A stretch of DNA of 64,000 bases from Geoglobus ahangari. GTDB lineage: Archaea > Halobacteriota > Archaeoglobi > Archaeoglobales > Archaeoglobaceae. This document shows positions 47,979 to 56,287 of this stretch, in pieces (positions within the stretch are counted from its first letter, which is position 1; the number at the start of each line of letters is the position of its first letter). The notes under the pieces were generated by a model, which did no database searches, was not told where the DNA came from, and saw nothing but the letters and a program-made list of their open reading frames with translations. The stretch covers positions 124,001 through 188,000 of the forward strand of contig NZ_CP011267.1 in assembly GCF_001006045.1 (NCBI RefSeq), written 5' to 3'. Both the position numbers and the translations under genes were made by a program.

Positions 47979-48236
47979 ATGGGAAACGCAAAAAAGCTTT
48001 TTGTAGCCCTGGTTTTGCTGGTCGTGCTGGCTTCTCTCGTGTCCGCTCACGGCAGTGGGCACGGATGCGGGAGTCAGGGGAAGGGGTGCACGGGAAAGAG
48101 CTGCGGTTGCAGCAGCTGCTGCAATACTGGCACGTGTGGGTGCAACAAGCAGTGCTACTCGATTCCGGAGTTCTCCGGAATCTCAGGAATTGCTGTGGCT
48201 ATCGGCGGGATGATAGCTCTCGTGAGAAAATCCTAA
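47979..48236 (+). CDS. Cysteine-rich PEF-CTERM surface mini-protein
   Basis: An 85-residue secreted protein. Signal peptide: KKLFVALVLLVVLASLVSA (cut near residue 23). The mature part is only about 38 residues and contains nine cysteines (30, 37, 42, 44, 47, 48, 53, 55, 59) with His, Gly and Ser, like a metallothionein or knotted peptide. The C terminus is SIPEFSGISGIAVAIGGM followed by IALVRKS: the PEF motif (63-65), a membrane helix and basic residues, i.e. a PEF-CTERM sorting signal. GAGGTG lies just before ATG 47979. The archaeosortase gene 3.5 kb downstream is the natural processing enzyme. Confidence 0.8.
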   Translation: MGNAKKLFVALVLLVVLASLVSAHGSGHGCGSQGKGCTGKSCGCSSCCNTGTCGCNKQCYSIPEFSGISGIAVAIGGMIALVRKS

Positions 48237-48694
48237 CTTCCACGCTCCTTCAACCAGAAATGAACCTCGTAAACAGCACCGTTGACTTCGGCCTCGATTC
48301 TGACCTTCGTCGGAAAGCTGATGTTCTGCGGAAGGGTTATGCTCTCATTGCTCTCCCACACATCCCCGCTTCTCAGCACAACCTCCCGGGTTTTGAGGAG
48401 CTGATCCCCAAGATAGATGCGGATGGTGTAGTGAGCTTCACCTCTCTCGTGACACTCAATCCCGTACCTGAAGGTGACGACCTCTCCCGGCTTGACGTAG
48501 TTGGAGTATGAATCAGGGTAGATGTAAAGGGCAGAGTAACTCTCCTGAGATGTCAGCCACAGGAGATAGCCGGCAACCACCAAGCCTACAATCATCGCGG
48601 CAATCGCAGACCTGAACATGATCCTGTCAAGCTCCTCGTCCATCTGCAGCTCTTCGCTCCCGGCAGTGTCGTCACTTGCCTTTTCAGAACTCAT
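48233..48694 (-). CDS. Single-pass membrane protein resembling the outer half of DUF1616
   Basis: A 153-residue protein: acidic cytosolic N terminus, one membrane helix (AAMIVGLVVAGYLLWLTS) and an external beta domain. The latter (YVKPGEVVTFRYGIECHERG, then EAHYTIRIYLGDQLL, LRSGDVWESNESITL, VYEVHFWLKERG) follows the pattern of the extracytoplasmic part of DUF1616 proteins that accompany archaeosortases. It is on the opposite strand, separated by the VanZ gene from a protein matching the membrane half. A promoter-like GGTTAAATTTTAAG lies about 30 nt upstream. The DUF1616 link is inferred from remembered motif order. Confidence 0.6.
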   Translation of the reverse strand: MSSEKASDDTAGSEELQMDEELDRIMFRSAIAAMIVGLVVAGYLLWLTSQESYSALYIYPDSYSNYVKPGEVVTFRYGIECHERGEAHYTIRIYLGDQLLKTREVVLRSGDVWESNESITLPQNISFPTKVRIEAEVNGAVYEVHFWLKERGS

Positions 48695-48788
48695 TGTTGT
48701 GTAAAACCCAGTGCAGTACTTAAAATTTAACCTGATCTGATGATGAGGCAGAAATTATTTATAGAGACAAGGAAAGAGGAGAGTTTCA

Positions 48789-49253
48789 ATGCAAATTACC
48801 AAATACATCTCCGTAGCAGTGGCCGTGTCCTATGCGGGACTGATATTCTACCTCTCATCTCTGCAGTCCCCTCCAAATCCGGTAACCCCCGAACTCCTGA
48901 TAAAGCTCCACAAGATGCTCGTGGAAATGGGGATTGAGTTCATCGCCTACCCCTTTTACATCTTCTACAGGCACCCGGACAAGCTCGCCCACATGCTCCT
49001 CTACATGGGGTTCGGATTCACGCTAAACCCCGCGATAAGATCCACAATCAACAAGCACCCCGAAGCACTCACGATAGTTTTCGGAACCCTTTACGGGGCG
49101 AGTGACGAGTTCCACCAGAGCTTCGTTCCGCACCGCTCTTCAACCGTCAGCGACCTCTTCGCGGACTTTGTCGGGCTCCTGATTTCCCAGATTGTAATCA
49201 TCGGGATGGTGAAGGTGATAAAACTCAAAAACAGACGCAAGGTGGTTCAATGA
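48789..49253 (+). CDS. VanZ-like membrane protein
   Basis: A 154-residue VanZ family membrane protein with about four helices. The hallmark is HPDKLAHMLLYMGFGFTLNP in helix 2 and YGASDEFHQSFVPHRSSTVS with DLFADFVGLLI near the end (conserved DE..Q...R..s..D...n). VanZ proteins occur in glycopeptide resistance and exopolysaccharide loci; their role is unclear, perhaps phosphatase-like toward lipid-linked sugars. GAGGAG lies upstream of ATG 48789, and AATTATTTATAG at about 48753-48764 is a good TATA box. Its stop overlaps the next gene (ATGA). Confidence 0.85.
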   Translation: MQITKYISVAVAVSYAGLIFYLSSLQSPPNPVTPELLIKLHKMLVEMGIEFIAYPFYIFYRHPDKLAHMLLYMGFGFTLNPAIRSTINKHPEALTIVFGTLYGASDEFHQSFVPHRSSTVSDLFADFVGLLISQIVIIGMVKVIKLKNRRKVVQ

Positions 49254-49585
49254 TCGATGTCTATCAGGTACTGCACTTCTTCAGGGTGGTCTTTGGCTTG
49301 ATTTTCCTCTTTTTTGTTCCTGGATACGCGGCAACTCTTGCGCTCTTCCCGAGGAAGGACGAGATATCTACGGTCGAGAGAATCGGATATGCTGGAGTTC
49401 TCAGCATCGTGGCCGACATACTGGTAACACTTTTCATAGATCTTGCCCTCGGGATACCCACCACCGGCATCAACATCTTCATTTCCCTTCTCGTGTTCAC
49501 GGGGATCATGCTGGCTATCTGGAGGGTGGAAGTGCTATATATGGAGAGGAAAGGCCGAAAAGATGGGGGTGCAAACGCTTCGTGA
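49250..49585 (+). CDS. DUF1616-like membrane protein (membrane half only)
   Basis: A 111-residue protein matching the N-terminal membrane half of DUF1616: FRVVFGLIFLFFVPGYAATL, then ALFPRKDEISTVERIGYAGVLSIV, two further hydrophobic stretches and a charged tail. The PGYAxTLALFPRK..I...ER pattern is the family signature. Full-length DUF1616 proteins add an extracellular domain after the helices, missing here; a protein resembling it is encoded on the other strand at 48233-48694. It overlaps VanZ upstream and the BshC-like gene downstream, so they are cotranscribed. Confidence 0.72.
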   Translation: MIDVYQVLHFFRVVFGLIFLFFVPGYAATLALFPRKDEISTVERIGYAGVLSIVADILVTLFIDLALGIPTTGINIFISLLVFTGIMLAIWRVEVLYMERKGRKDGGANAS

Positions 49586-51075
49586 ACTTGGCAAGCTTCT
49601 TGTCATCACAAAGTTTCAGAGGGCTCTCAAAAGAGCAAGTAAATAATCTGAAAGAGGTTGTCAGGACGTCTGCCGAACTCCACAGGATTGCGGGAGTGAA
49701 GGAGAAAAGGGTCAGCAGACTTGACCAGGACACGATTGTGATCGAATCCGGGCACCAGCCCAACTTCCTTCCATACAGCGGAGTTCTGAAAAAGGCTTTT
49801 CTGGCAGAGTGGATTGAAAGAACACTCAGCGAAAGTGGACTAAACACAGTTTCGATCTTTGGTATTGCGGATTACAACCTGTGCACGTCCAAATACCTGT
49901 TCCAGAACAGGCTTCCGGCGGTGAACAAAAACGGATTTGTTGGCTTCGGATTGAAAAAGCCCAGATCTCGAGAGATGTGGAAAAGGTTCAACTCCCTCCC
50001 GAAGCCAGAAGAAGAGGAGTGGGAATCCCTAACTCAAAAACTGAGAAGTCACTACCAGAACTCCGGAAAAGAATTTGCAGAGATGCTGATAGAGGAGATG
50101 TGGACGAGCTACCATCGGGGAGAGAGCCTCGCGGAGGTCAACACAATACTGTTCATCAGGCTCTGCAGGATGCTCGGCATTGATGTGCTATTTTTCAGGT
50201 ATTCTGATCTTCAAGAGAGGGGTGTCTTGAGGGACTCTTGGGAAAAGGTGTTGGAAGATTTCCGGCAGATAAATGCCGAGTACAACAAAACCGTCTCCCA
50301 GAATCCAGAGCTCGGTTTGAAAATAATAGATGAGAGAACTGCTCCATTCTGGTACCACTGCCCGTGTGGAGGAAAGGTTCAGACGTTTCACAATGGAGAA
50401 GTTTACGCGGGAGAGTGTCCCGTGTGCGGGGAAAGTTACGAGATAGAAGACCCGCTAAGCGAATTCCAGAACCTGAGCCCCAGAGCGGTGCCGAGGAACA
50501 TTATCTTTTCCGACGGTTTCGGTACATCAGTCTTCATTTCGGGCGCAGGTGGTGGGGTAAGGTACGGAGCGGTGGCCAATGCTGTTTCCAGAGCACTTGG
50601 CTTTGAAGCTCCCCGCACGATTGTGTGGAGGAGCAGGGACTACTACCTCGGGGCTGCGCACAGGAAGGTGCTGAGGGAAATCACGCGTCTCCTGAAAGTT
50701 GGAGAGAGCCTTAACAAAGAAAACGCAATAAGCGCTCTGAAGAGGTTGAGAAGTGAACTTGCACTGACAGGAGGGGAACCAAAGAGCCTCGGAAGCTACA
50801 GATACTCCGGAACCCTGCTGAAGATTGCTGCAAACGTCTTTTCCACAACCCCATCGATAATAGACATTCTGTCAGAATACGGGCCCGAACACGTCAGAAG
50901 AGCGTGGGGCCTTGCATTAAAAGATTCCGAAGTCAGAAAAACGAACACTTTTCCCGTGGAGGTTGAAAGGGACGTTGAATACGAGGAGGGTGCAAGAGAG
51001 CGTTATGAGGTGGTAAAGGTCCTTGAAAAAGAAAACCTCAGAGCCGATCCTCTGGGAATTCTCGGAGGGGTGTGA
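49582..51075 (+). CDS. BshC-like (cysteine-adding enzyme-like) protein with zinc ribbon
   Basis: A 497-residue protein resembling bacillithiol-synthesis enzyme BshC in motif order: IVIESGHQPNFLPYSGVLKK (like the GHQ..l..GP.y...K Rossmann start), VSIFGIADYNLCTSKYL (like the vFWiagEDHD region), and late LSPRAVPRNIIFSDG, VFISGAGGGVRYGAVANA, PRTIVWRSR. Between the halves is an inserted zinc ribbon, HCPCGGKVQTF with ECPVCGESYEI. BshC adds cysteine to glucosaminyl-malate; here the acceptor is unknown. It is directly followed by a PIG-L/BshB-like deacetylase, the partner type needed to expose an amine. Start GTG 49582 overlaps the previous stop. Family assignment is distant and from memory. Confidence 0.6.
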   Translation: MNLASFLSSQSFRGLSKEQVNNLKEVVRTSAELHRIAGVKEKRVSRLDQDTIVIESGHQPNFLPYSGVLKKAFLAEWIERTLSESGLNTVSIFGIADYNLCTSKYLFQNRLPAVNKNGFVGFGLKKPRSREMWKRFNSLPKPEEEEWESLTQKLRSHYQNSGKEFAEMLIEEMWTSYHRGESLAEVNTILFIRLCRMLGIDVLFFRYSDLQERGVLRDSWEKVLEDFRQINAEYNKTVSQNPELGLKIIDERTAPFWYHCPCGGKVQTFHNGEVYAGECPVCGESYEIEDPLSEFQNLSPRAVPRNIIFSDGFGTSVFISGAGGGVRYGAVANAVSRALGFEAPRTIVWRSRDYYLGAAHRKVLREITRLLKVGESLNKENAISALKRLRSELALTGGEPKSLGSYRYSGTLLKIAANVFSTTPSIIDILSEYGPEHVRRAWGLALKDSEVRKTNTFPVEVERDVEYEEGARERYEVVKVLEKENLRADPLGILGGV

Positions 51076-51705
51076 ATGTTCGAAAGGGTGCTAATTCTCA
51101 GTCCCCACACTGACGACGGAGAACTCGGATGCGGAGGAACGATTGCCAAATTTGTGGAGGACGGGAAAGAGGTTATATACGTTGCCCTTTCTGCCTGCGA
51201 GAAGAGCGTACCGGACGGCTTTCCGAAAGACATACTGAAAAAGGAAGTAAAGGCCGCTACCCAGATTCTTGGGATTAAAGAGAAGAACCTGCTGCTCTTC
51301 GACTTTGAGGTTAGGAAATTTCCTACATTCAGGCAGGAAATACTGGATACGCTAATCCAAGTTAAAAAGGACGTGAGTCCAGACATTGTATTCACGCCCT
51401 CCTCTTTCGACACCCATCAGGATCACAAGGTTGTCAGAGAAGAGACGCTGAGAGCTTTCAAGGACTGCACCATACTCGGATACGAGCAGCCATGGAACAA
51501 CATAACATTCGATACAATCGCATTTGTACCGCTCGATGAGAGACATGTTGACTTGAAGGTATCTGCACTCAAAATGTACAAATCTCAAGCTGAAAAAACA
51601 TATTTTGATGAAAAATTCATCAAAAGCTTGGCAAGAACGAGAGGTGTGCAGATACGAACAGAGTTCGCCGAAGTCTTTGAGGTGATACGTTGGATTATAC
51701 GATAA
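51076..51705 (+). CDS. PIG-L family N-deacetylase (LmbE/BshB-like)
   Basis: Zinc-dependent deacetylase of 209 residues that removes acetyl groups from N-acetylglucosamine conjugates. The metal site is LSPHTDDGELGCGGTIAKF at the N terminus (His-Pro-like PHTDDGE: His, Asp, Asp), and the second is TPSSFDTHQDHKVVREET with HxxH. The end ARTRGVQIRTEFAEVFEVI is typical. It follows the BshC-like gene with one codon spacing after GGGGTGTGA, and its end overlaps the archaeosortase start. Known relatives include BshB, MshB and GPI PIG-L. A substrate in this surface locus, either a glycan or a thiol precursor, is likely. Confidence 0.87.
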   Translation: MFERVLILSPHTDDGELGCGGTIAKFVEDGKEVIYVALSACEKSVPDGFPKDILKKEVKAATQILGIKEKNLLLFDFEVRKFPTFRQEILDTLIQVKKDVSPDIVFTPSSFDTHQDHKVVREETLRAFKDCTILGYEQPWNNITFDTIAFVPLDERHVDLKVSALKMYKSQAEKTYFDEKFIKSLARTRGVQIRTEFAEVFEVIRWIIR

Positions 51706-52511
51706 AGTCCAAATACGCCCCGCTGTTACTTGCATTCCTGCTAATTGCATCCTTTATAGAGCTTTCCTATGGTTCAAAAATCCTCGGACTCCTGTTTCTC
51801 GTTATTGCCGTCGGCACGCTGACGTTCCTTCCCAAGACCCCGCATGCCACGCTAAAAAGATCCATTCCCGGGACTGTGGCCGGACTGGCAATTGTCACAG
51901 CTGACATAGTATACAACACAATGAGTGGCTCTGAAATCCAAACAGTTGACTCAATAGTCATCCTCCTCGGGATTTCACTTGTAATTTACAAGTCTGGAAC
52001 GAAATACTCGGAAATGGGCAAGTTCGGGTTCTTTTTTTCTGCAATATTCCTTGCTCTGTTTTCAATGCTGTTCGTGTTCCCGATAAAAGCCGGGATCGAT
52101 CTGCCCTACTACTATGGCCACTACGCCGTAACCCTGCCAGTCGTTACCCTGCTGCAAAAAATGAACCTCAACATAGGAATGTACGGAGAGAGACTGATTT
52201 TCGTAAACGGCGTAGAAAATGCTTTGCTGAAAATAGATCTCGCGTGTTTTGGGTGGTATTCGCTGCTTCTCGTGATTAGTATGCTCGCAGCATACGGCCT
52301 AACGTTTAGCAACAAAACATGGGGGAGCTTGGCCAAGATTGCTCTTCTGATGTGCATAGCTGTGTACATAGCAAATCTGATCAGAGTGGCAATTCTGGTT
52401 ATGCTGACATACTACTACGGAGTGGAAACTATGCTTGTTGTTCACGCTCATCTGGGCTGGATCTTCTTTGCCCTGATAGTGTTCCCAACAGCTTACAAGT
52501 TTCTGAGGTAG
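51690..52511 (+). CDS. Archaeosortase (exosortase family), probably ArtC type
   Basis: Membrane transpeptidase-like enzyme, 273 residues with about eight helices, that cleaves C-terminal sorting signals of surface proteins. The catalytic triad candidates are Cys186 in LLKIDLACFGWYSLLLV, Arg232 in YIANLIRVAILVM and His252 or His254 in VVHAHLGWIFF, in the family order C...R...H. Two proteins with PEF-CTERM signals flank it (47979-48236 and 56288-57316), matching the partner known for the archaeosortase C group. The start is TTG 51690 with an excellent GAGGTGAT site; it overlaps the deacetylase by 16 bases. Subtype needs an HMM. Confidence 0.88.
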   Translation: MDYTIKSKYAPLLLAFLLIASFIELSYGSKILGLLFLVIAVGTLTFLPKTPHATLKRSIPGTVAGLAIVTADIVYNTMSGSEIQTVDSIVILLGISLVIYKSGTKYSEMGKFGFFFSAIFLALFSMLFVFPIKAGIDLPYYYGHYAVTLPVVTLLQKMNLNIGMYGERLIFVNGVENALLKIDLACFGWYSLLLVISMLAAYGLTFSNKTWGSLAKIALLMCIAVYIANLIRVAILVMLTYYYGVETMLVVHAHLGWIFFALIVFPTAYKFLR

Positions 52512-52517
52512 AAAGGT

Positions 52518-53300
52518 ATGCCGAGAGATTTTACTATGGACAAGTACAGAGAGCTGTGTGCCGCAGTAATGGACAGATACTCCCCTGTTACCGTAAAGGA
52601 CTTTCTGCTCGGCCGTAAAAAGTATTCAAAGGTTGCAATAATGAGGCATGACGTCGACAGGAATCCAGAAAAAGCACTCGAAATGGCAAAACTTGAAGCG
52701 GAGATGGGAATCTCGTCAACATACTACTTCAGGGTAAAACCCAAAGTTTTCATACCGGAAATTATCACAGAGATCTCAAAACTTGGACACGAGGTGGGCT
52801 ACCACTACGAAGTTGTGGACAAAGCAAAGGGAGACCTGCAAAAGGCAATTGAGATATTCAAAAAAGAGCTGAACGAGTTCAGGGAGATTGTGGAAGTAAA
52901 GACAGTGTGCATGCACGGAAACCCGCTCACTCCATGGGATAACAGAGATCTTTGGAAAGAATACGATTTCGAGAAGTTCAACATAATCGGTGAAGCCTAC
53001 CTCTCAATAAAACACGAGGACATCCGGTATTTCTCAGACACCGGAAGATGCTGGTCTGGGGAGTACAGCATTAAAGACACCATAAATTCAAACAGCAAAA
53101 AAGAAGAAAAACTACGCATTAAAACAACAGACGACGTTATCAGGATTATCAGGGAGGGAGTTTTCGAGCAGATCTACATAGTAACCCACCCAAACAGGTG
53201 GTCAACGACTTATTTTGAGTGGTTGGTCGAGTTGTTCTCGCAAAATGTTAAAAATTTAGGAAAAAAGGTAATAAGGTATGGAAGAGCTCTTCAAAATTGA
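52518..53300 (+). CDS. Polysaccharide deacetylase-like protein
   Basis: A 260-residue NodB-like (carbohydrate esterase 4) fold protein. VAIMRHDVDRNPEKALEMAK provides the HDVD metal/acid motif, GHEVGYHYEVVDKAKGDL the second metal site, and VKTVCMHGNPLTPWDN a further loop with His. The end YIVTHPNRWSTTYFEW supplies a late His. Related proteins in archaeal surface loci are thought to deacetylate glycan or act on lipid-linked sugars; the substrate is not known. It follows archaeosortase by 6 bases, and its 3' end overlaps the PHP gene by 23 bases. Confidence 0.82.
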   Translation: MPRDFTMDKYRELCAAVMDRYSPVTVKDFLLGRKKYSKVAIMRHDVDRNPEKALEMAKLEAEMGISSTYYFRVKPKVFIPEIITEISKLGHEVGYHYEVVDKAKGDLQKAIEIFKKELNEFREIVEVKTVCMHGNPLTPWDNRDLWKEYDFEKFNIIGEAYLSIKHEDIRYFSDTGRCWSGEYSIKDTINSNSKKEEKLRIKTTDDVIRIIREGVFEQIYIVTHPNRWSTTYFEWLVELFSQNVKNLGKKVIRYGRALQN

Positions 53301-53982
53301 CTTTCACGTTCACACAATATACTCTGGCGATTCGATCATCACACCAAAACTACTGGTAAAGGCATCTCTGAAAAGCGGACTCAACGGAGTCGCAATTACA
53401 GACCACAATACAACGAAGGGTATTCAAAAGGTGAAGGATTTCCTGAAAAATGCAGACCTCACGATCATCGATGGAATTGAAATTCAGACCAGAGTAGGCG
53501 ACATAATAGGTCTCTTCATAAATGAGGAGCTGTCGTCAATAGACCCGTACGAGGTATGTGACAAAATACACGAGCAGGGTGGTCTCGTCATTTTGCCACA
53601 TCCATTTCGGAAAAGAGGATTGCAGAATCTTTCCAATGAGCTGCTAAAAAAAATTGACCTGATCGAGGTCCTTAACGCCAGAAGCTCCAAAGAATCAAAC
53701 CAAAGAGCGTTGATTTTTAGCAGAAGTTCGAACATCATGCCAATCGCAGGCAGCGATGCACACACACCTTTCGAGGTGGGCAGAGCCCATGTAAAATTTA
53801 CCATGCAAATAACATCAGAAAACGAAATAAAATCCCTCCTCAGAACGGGTGAATTCCAGATAGGGGGCTCAGAGACACCACAGCACCTCCAGATCCTCAG
53901 CAGGGGCATATCGGCATACAAAAACAAAGGACTGACGGGATTGATTCGCGCAGGTACCAAAAAAATTTTGGGGAGAGATTGA
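53278..53982 (+). CDS. PHP domain phosphoesterase in the surface locus
   Basis: A 234-residue metal-dependent hydrolase. PHP motifs: FKIDFHVHTIYSGDS, AITDHNTTKG, IIDGIEIQT, VILPHPFRK and AGSDAHTPFEVGR. The last ~40 residues (GLTGLIRAGTKKILGR) are an amphipathic basic tail. Similar proteins sit in exopolysaccharide loci and may act as tyrosine or phosphosugar phosphatases (CpsB-type are PHP enzymes). Distinct from the PHP protein at 11.2-11.8 kb. It overlaps the previous gene and is followed directly by the ATP-grasp gene. Confidence 0.85.
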   Translation: MEELFKIDFHVHTIYSGDSIITPKLLVKASLKSGLNGVAITDHNTTKGIQKVKDFLKNADLTIIDGIEIQTRVGDIIGLFINEELSSIDPYEVCDKIHEQGGLVILPHPFRKRGLQNLSNELLKKIDLIEVLNARSSKESNQRALIFSRSSNIMPIAGSDAHTPFEVGRAHVKFTMQITSENEIKSLLRTGEFQIGGSETPQHLQILSRGISAYKNKGLTGLIRAGTKKILGRD

Positions 53983-53984
53983 CC

Positions 53985-55136
53985 ATGAGTGCTGTAATAA
54001 CCAGTGCATCCAGCGTCAAATCTTTAGCAATTGCCAGAGGACTGGGGAAAATGGGTGTCTCAGTTATTGCAGCAGACCACAAAAGAATCTCACCAACGTT
54101 TTTCTCGAAGTACGTGAATTCAAGATTTCTCCACCCCAACCCAGAAAGAGACCCGCAAGGCTTCATAAAATCACTCTATACCCATCTATCGAAACTCCGA
54201 CCGGATGTGCTGCTACCGGTGAACAGCACTGAGGTTATGTTAATCGCCAAGCAGAAGAAGTTGCTGGAAAAGGTTACAAGAATTCCTTTTGAGGAATATA
54301 ACAGACTCTTAATGCTTCACGACAAGCGCAGATTCTACGAGCTAGCCGAGAATCTCGGCCTCCCGATTCCAAAAACCTACAGGGCCACCAGCATGGAGGA
54401 TGTGAGAAAAATCGCAGAAAGAGTGGAGTACCCTGTAGTGATAAAACTTACCGACGCCACGAGTAGCAAGGGAATCACATATGCGAAAAATAGGGAGGAG
54501 CTACTGCAGAACTACAAAAAAACCGTAAAAGATTATGGTTTACAACCCGAAAACTATCCAGTAATTCAGGAGTATATCCCGGGTGATGGGTATGGCGTGT
54601 CCCTTCTTACCAACAATGGAGATCTTCGAGCGATATTCACCCATAAGAGATTGCGGGAATACCCTGCTACAGGTGGCCCGAGTTCGCTGAGACTCAGCAC
54701 ACGACATAGAAAAATGGAGAAAATAGCAAGGGAGCTCTTAAAAGAGGTGGAGTGGTACGGTGTAGCGATGGTTGAATTCAAGCTTGACGAAAGGTTCAAC
54801 AAACCGGTGATAATAGAGGTAAACCCGAGATTCTGGGGTTCAATAAACCACGCCATAGTTTCCGGGGTCAATTTCCCCTATTTGCTCTACAAGATGGTCA
54901 CAGAAGGAGATGTGGAAAAGGTCACCGACTACAAAACCGGAATAGTTACTGCCTATTTCATGAACGATATGAGGGCGGTAATATCCGCACTTATGAGCGG
55001 AAAAATTAGAAAAGTGCTTAAAATCACCAAAATAGATGCCTTCGATGAGTTTTCAAGCGAAGATCCGTTACCAGCATTCATATTCCCACTATCTGAGATC
55101 GAAGAGGCTGTCAGAAATATCTTCAATACGGAGTGA
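53985..55136 (+). CDS. ATP-grasp ligase (carbamoyl-phosphate-synthase-like fold)
   Basis: A 383-residue ATP-dependent carboxylate-amine ligase. The N-terminal Rossmann region (VITSASSVKSLAIARGLGKM) is followed by the ATP-grasp core: YELAENLGLPIPKTYRATS, EYPVVIKLTDATSSKGITYA, VIQEYIPGDGYGVSLL, VAMVEFKLDE and the metal-binding PVIIEVNPRFWGSINHA. Such enzymes form amide or peptide-like bonds; in a locus with FemAB-like genes, joining an amino acid to a glycan or lipid precursor is a reasonable guess. I use ATG 53985 (GGGGAGA upstream) rather than TTG 53979. Confidence 0.87.
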   Translation: MSAVITSASSVKSLAIARGLGKMGVSVIAADHKRISPTFFSKYVNSRFLHPNPERDPQGFIKSLYTHLSKLRPDVLLPVNSTEVMLIAKQKKLLEKVTRIPFEEYNRLLMLHDKRRFYELAENLGLPIPKTYRATSMEDVRKIAERVEYPVVIKLTDATSSKGITYAKNREELLQNYKKTVKDYGLQPENYPVIQEYIPGDGYGVSLLTNNGDLRAIFTHKRLREYPATGGPSSLRLSTRHRKMEKIARELLKEVEWYGVAMVEFKLDERFNKPVIIEVNPRFWGSINHAIVSGVNFPYLLYKMVTEGDVEKVTDYKTGIVTAYFMNDMRAVISALMSGKIRKVLKITKIDAFDEFSSEDPLPAFIFPLSEIEEAVRNIFNTE

Positions 55137-55142
55137 TTCCAA

Positions 55143-56189
55143 ATGAAAATCGTTATAGGTGTTGCTCATCCAAAGCATGCCCACATATTCAAGAATCCAG
55201 CCAGCAAATGGAGGGAAGAGGGACACGAGATATACGTAATAGCGATTAACAAGGGCGAAACGGGCTATCTGCTAAAAAAATACTTTAACAGTAGTGAATA
55301 TACAATCATCGGAGAAAGCAAAGATAAATTGCACAGCAAAATCATCCACACTTCCGCACTCGAATTAAAATCGCTGAAGCTTTTGAAAAGGATTGAACCA
55401 AACATTGCGATCGGTAGAGCAATTCCACACCTGATACATGCAAGTGCTGCGTGTGGAACTAAATACATAATCTTCGAAGACACAGAGATGGCAAAACTGC
55501 TGCACAGGATTACCGTTCCGTTCTGCAATGCGATCGTGACTCCGAAAAATTTCATTGGAGATTTTGGAAAAAAACACATCAGGTTTGACGGTTTTTTTGA
55601 GCTTGCATATCTCCACCCAGAATATTTCAAACCAGACAGAAGCGTTTTAGATCTGCTGAACATTGCCCCAGACGAAAGATACATAGTAATGAGAACGATC
55701 TCATGGGACGCCTACCATGATGCAGGGCTTAGAGGCCTCTCAGACTACAGAGATGCGATAAAAAGACTCGAAAAATATGCCAGAGTCATTGTAATTAGCG
55801 AAAATAACGACAGGTTTCTGGAAAAATACAGAGTCAGCATACCACCTGAGAAAATCCATTCGCTTCTATATTACGCAGACCTGTATTTGGGAGAAGGGGG
55901 TACAATGGCAGTCGAATCTGCAATTCTTGGTACCCCATCAATCCACGTAGAGGCAACAGCATCTGGACTGCCAACCGGTCTAACATCAGGGAACTTTATA
56001 GAACTGAAAAATAAATACGGGCTGCTTGAATTCTACTCAGAACAGGAGAGTGCAGTTGATAAAGCCATAAACTTCCTTGAGGACAAAAAAATAAAGAAGC
56101 GGTGGAACAAAAAGAGGAACAGACTCTTGAAAGAGAAGATAGACGTTTCAAAATGGATTTACGAATTCGTTACCGAATTCCCATTATGA
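55143..56189 (+). CDS. DUF354 glycosyltransferase-like protein
   Basis: A 348-residue protein of the DUF354 family, which has a GT-B-like two-Rossmann shape. It begins MKIVIGVAHPKHAHIFKNP, then PNIAIGRAIPHLIHASAACG, TKYIIFEDTEMAKL, GFFELAYLHPEYFKPD and, near the C terminus, the donor-type ADLYLGEGGTMAVESAILGT. The reaction is not established; the shape suggests a nucleotide-sugar or epimerase-related role. GGAGTGAT lies before ATG 55143. Codon use is A/T-rich compared with the first 50 kb. Confidence 0.85.
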   Translation: MKIVIGVAHPKHAHIFKNPASKWREEGHEIYVIAINKGETGYLLKKYFNSSEYTIIGESKDKLHSKIIHTSALELKSLKLLKRIEPNIAIGRAIPHLIHASAACGTKYIIFEDTEMAKLLHRITVPFCNAIVTPKNFIGDFGKKHIRFDGFFELAYLHPEYFKPDRSVLDLLNIAPDERYIVMRTISWDAYHDAGLRGLSDYRDAIKRLEKYARVIVISENNDRFLEKYRVSIPPEKIHSLLYYADLYLGEGGTMAVESAILGTPSIHVEATASGLPTGLTSGNFIELKNKYGLLEFYSEQESAVDKAINFLEDKKIKKRWNKKRNRLLKEKIDVSKWIYEFVTEFPL

Positions 56190-56287
56190 TTATGGTCATA
56201 ACAACTGAAATCATTTCTGACTAAAATAAATTTAACACTACGAAACTTTTTTATAGAGGGGAGATGTAAATGGGTTGGGGATTTGAG

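Noticed and set aside
47975-48511. A 178-codon forward open frame over the cysteine-rich gene
   Set aside because: Different frame from the signal-peptide/PEF-CTERM protein, with no recognisable features, and it also covers the reverse-strand gene after it.
11187-53982. The two PHP proteins (11.2-11.8 kb and 53.3-54.0 kb) as a recent duplication
   Set aside because: Outside the metal motifs the sequences differ strongly, and they lie in unrelated contexts, so they are separate family members.
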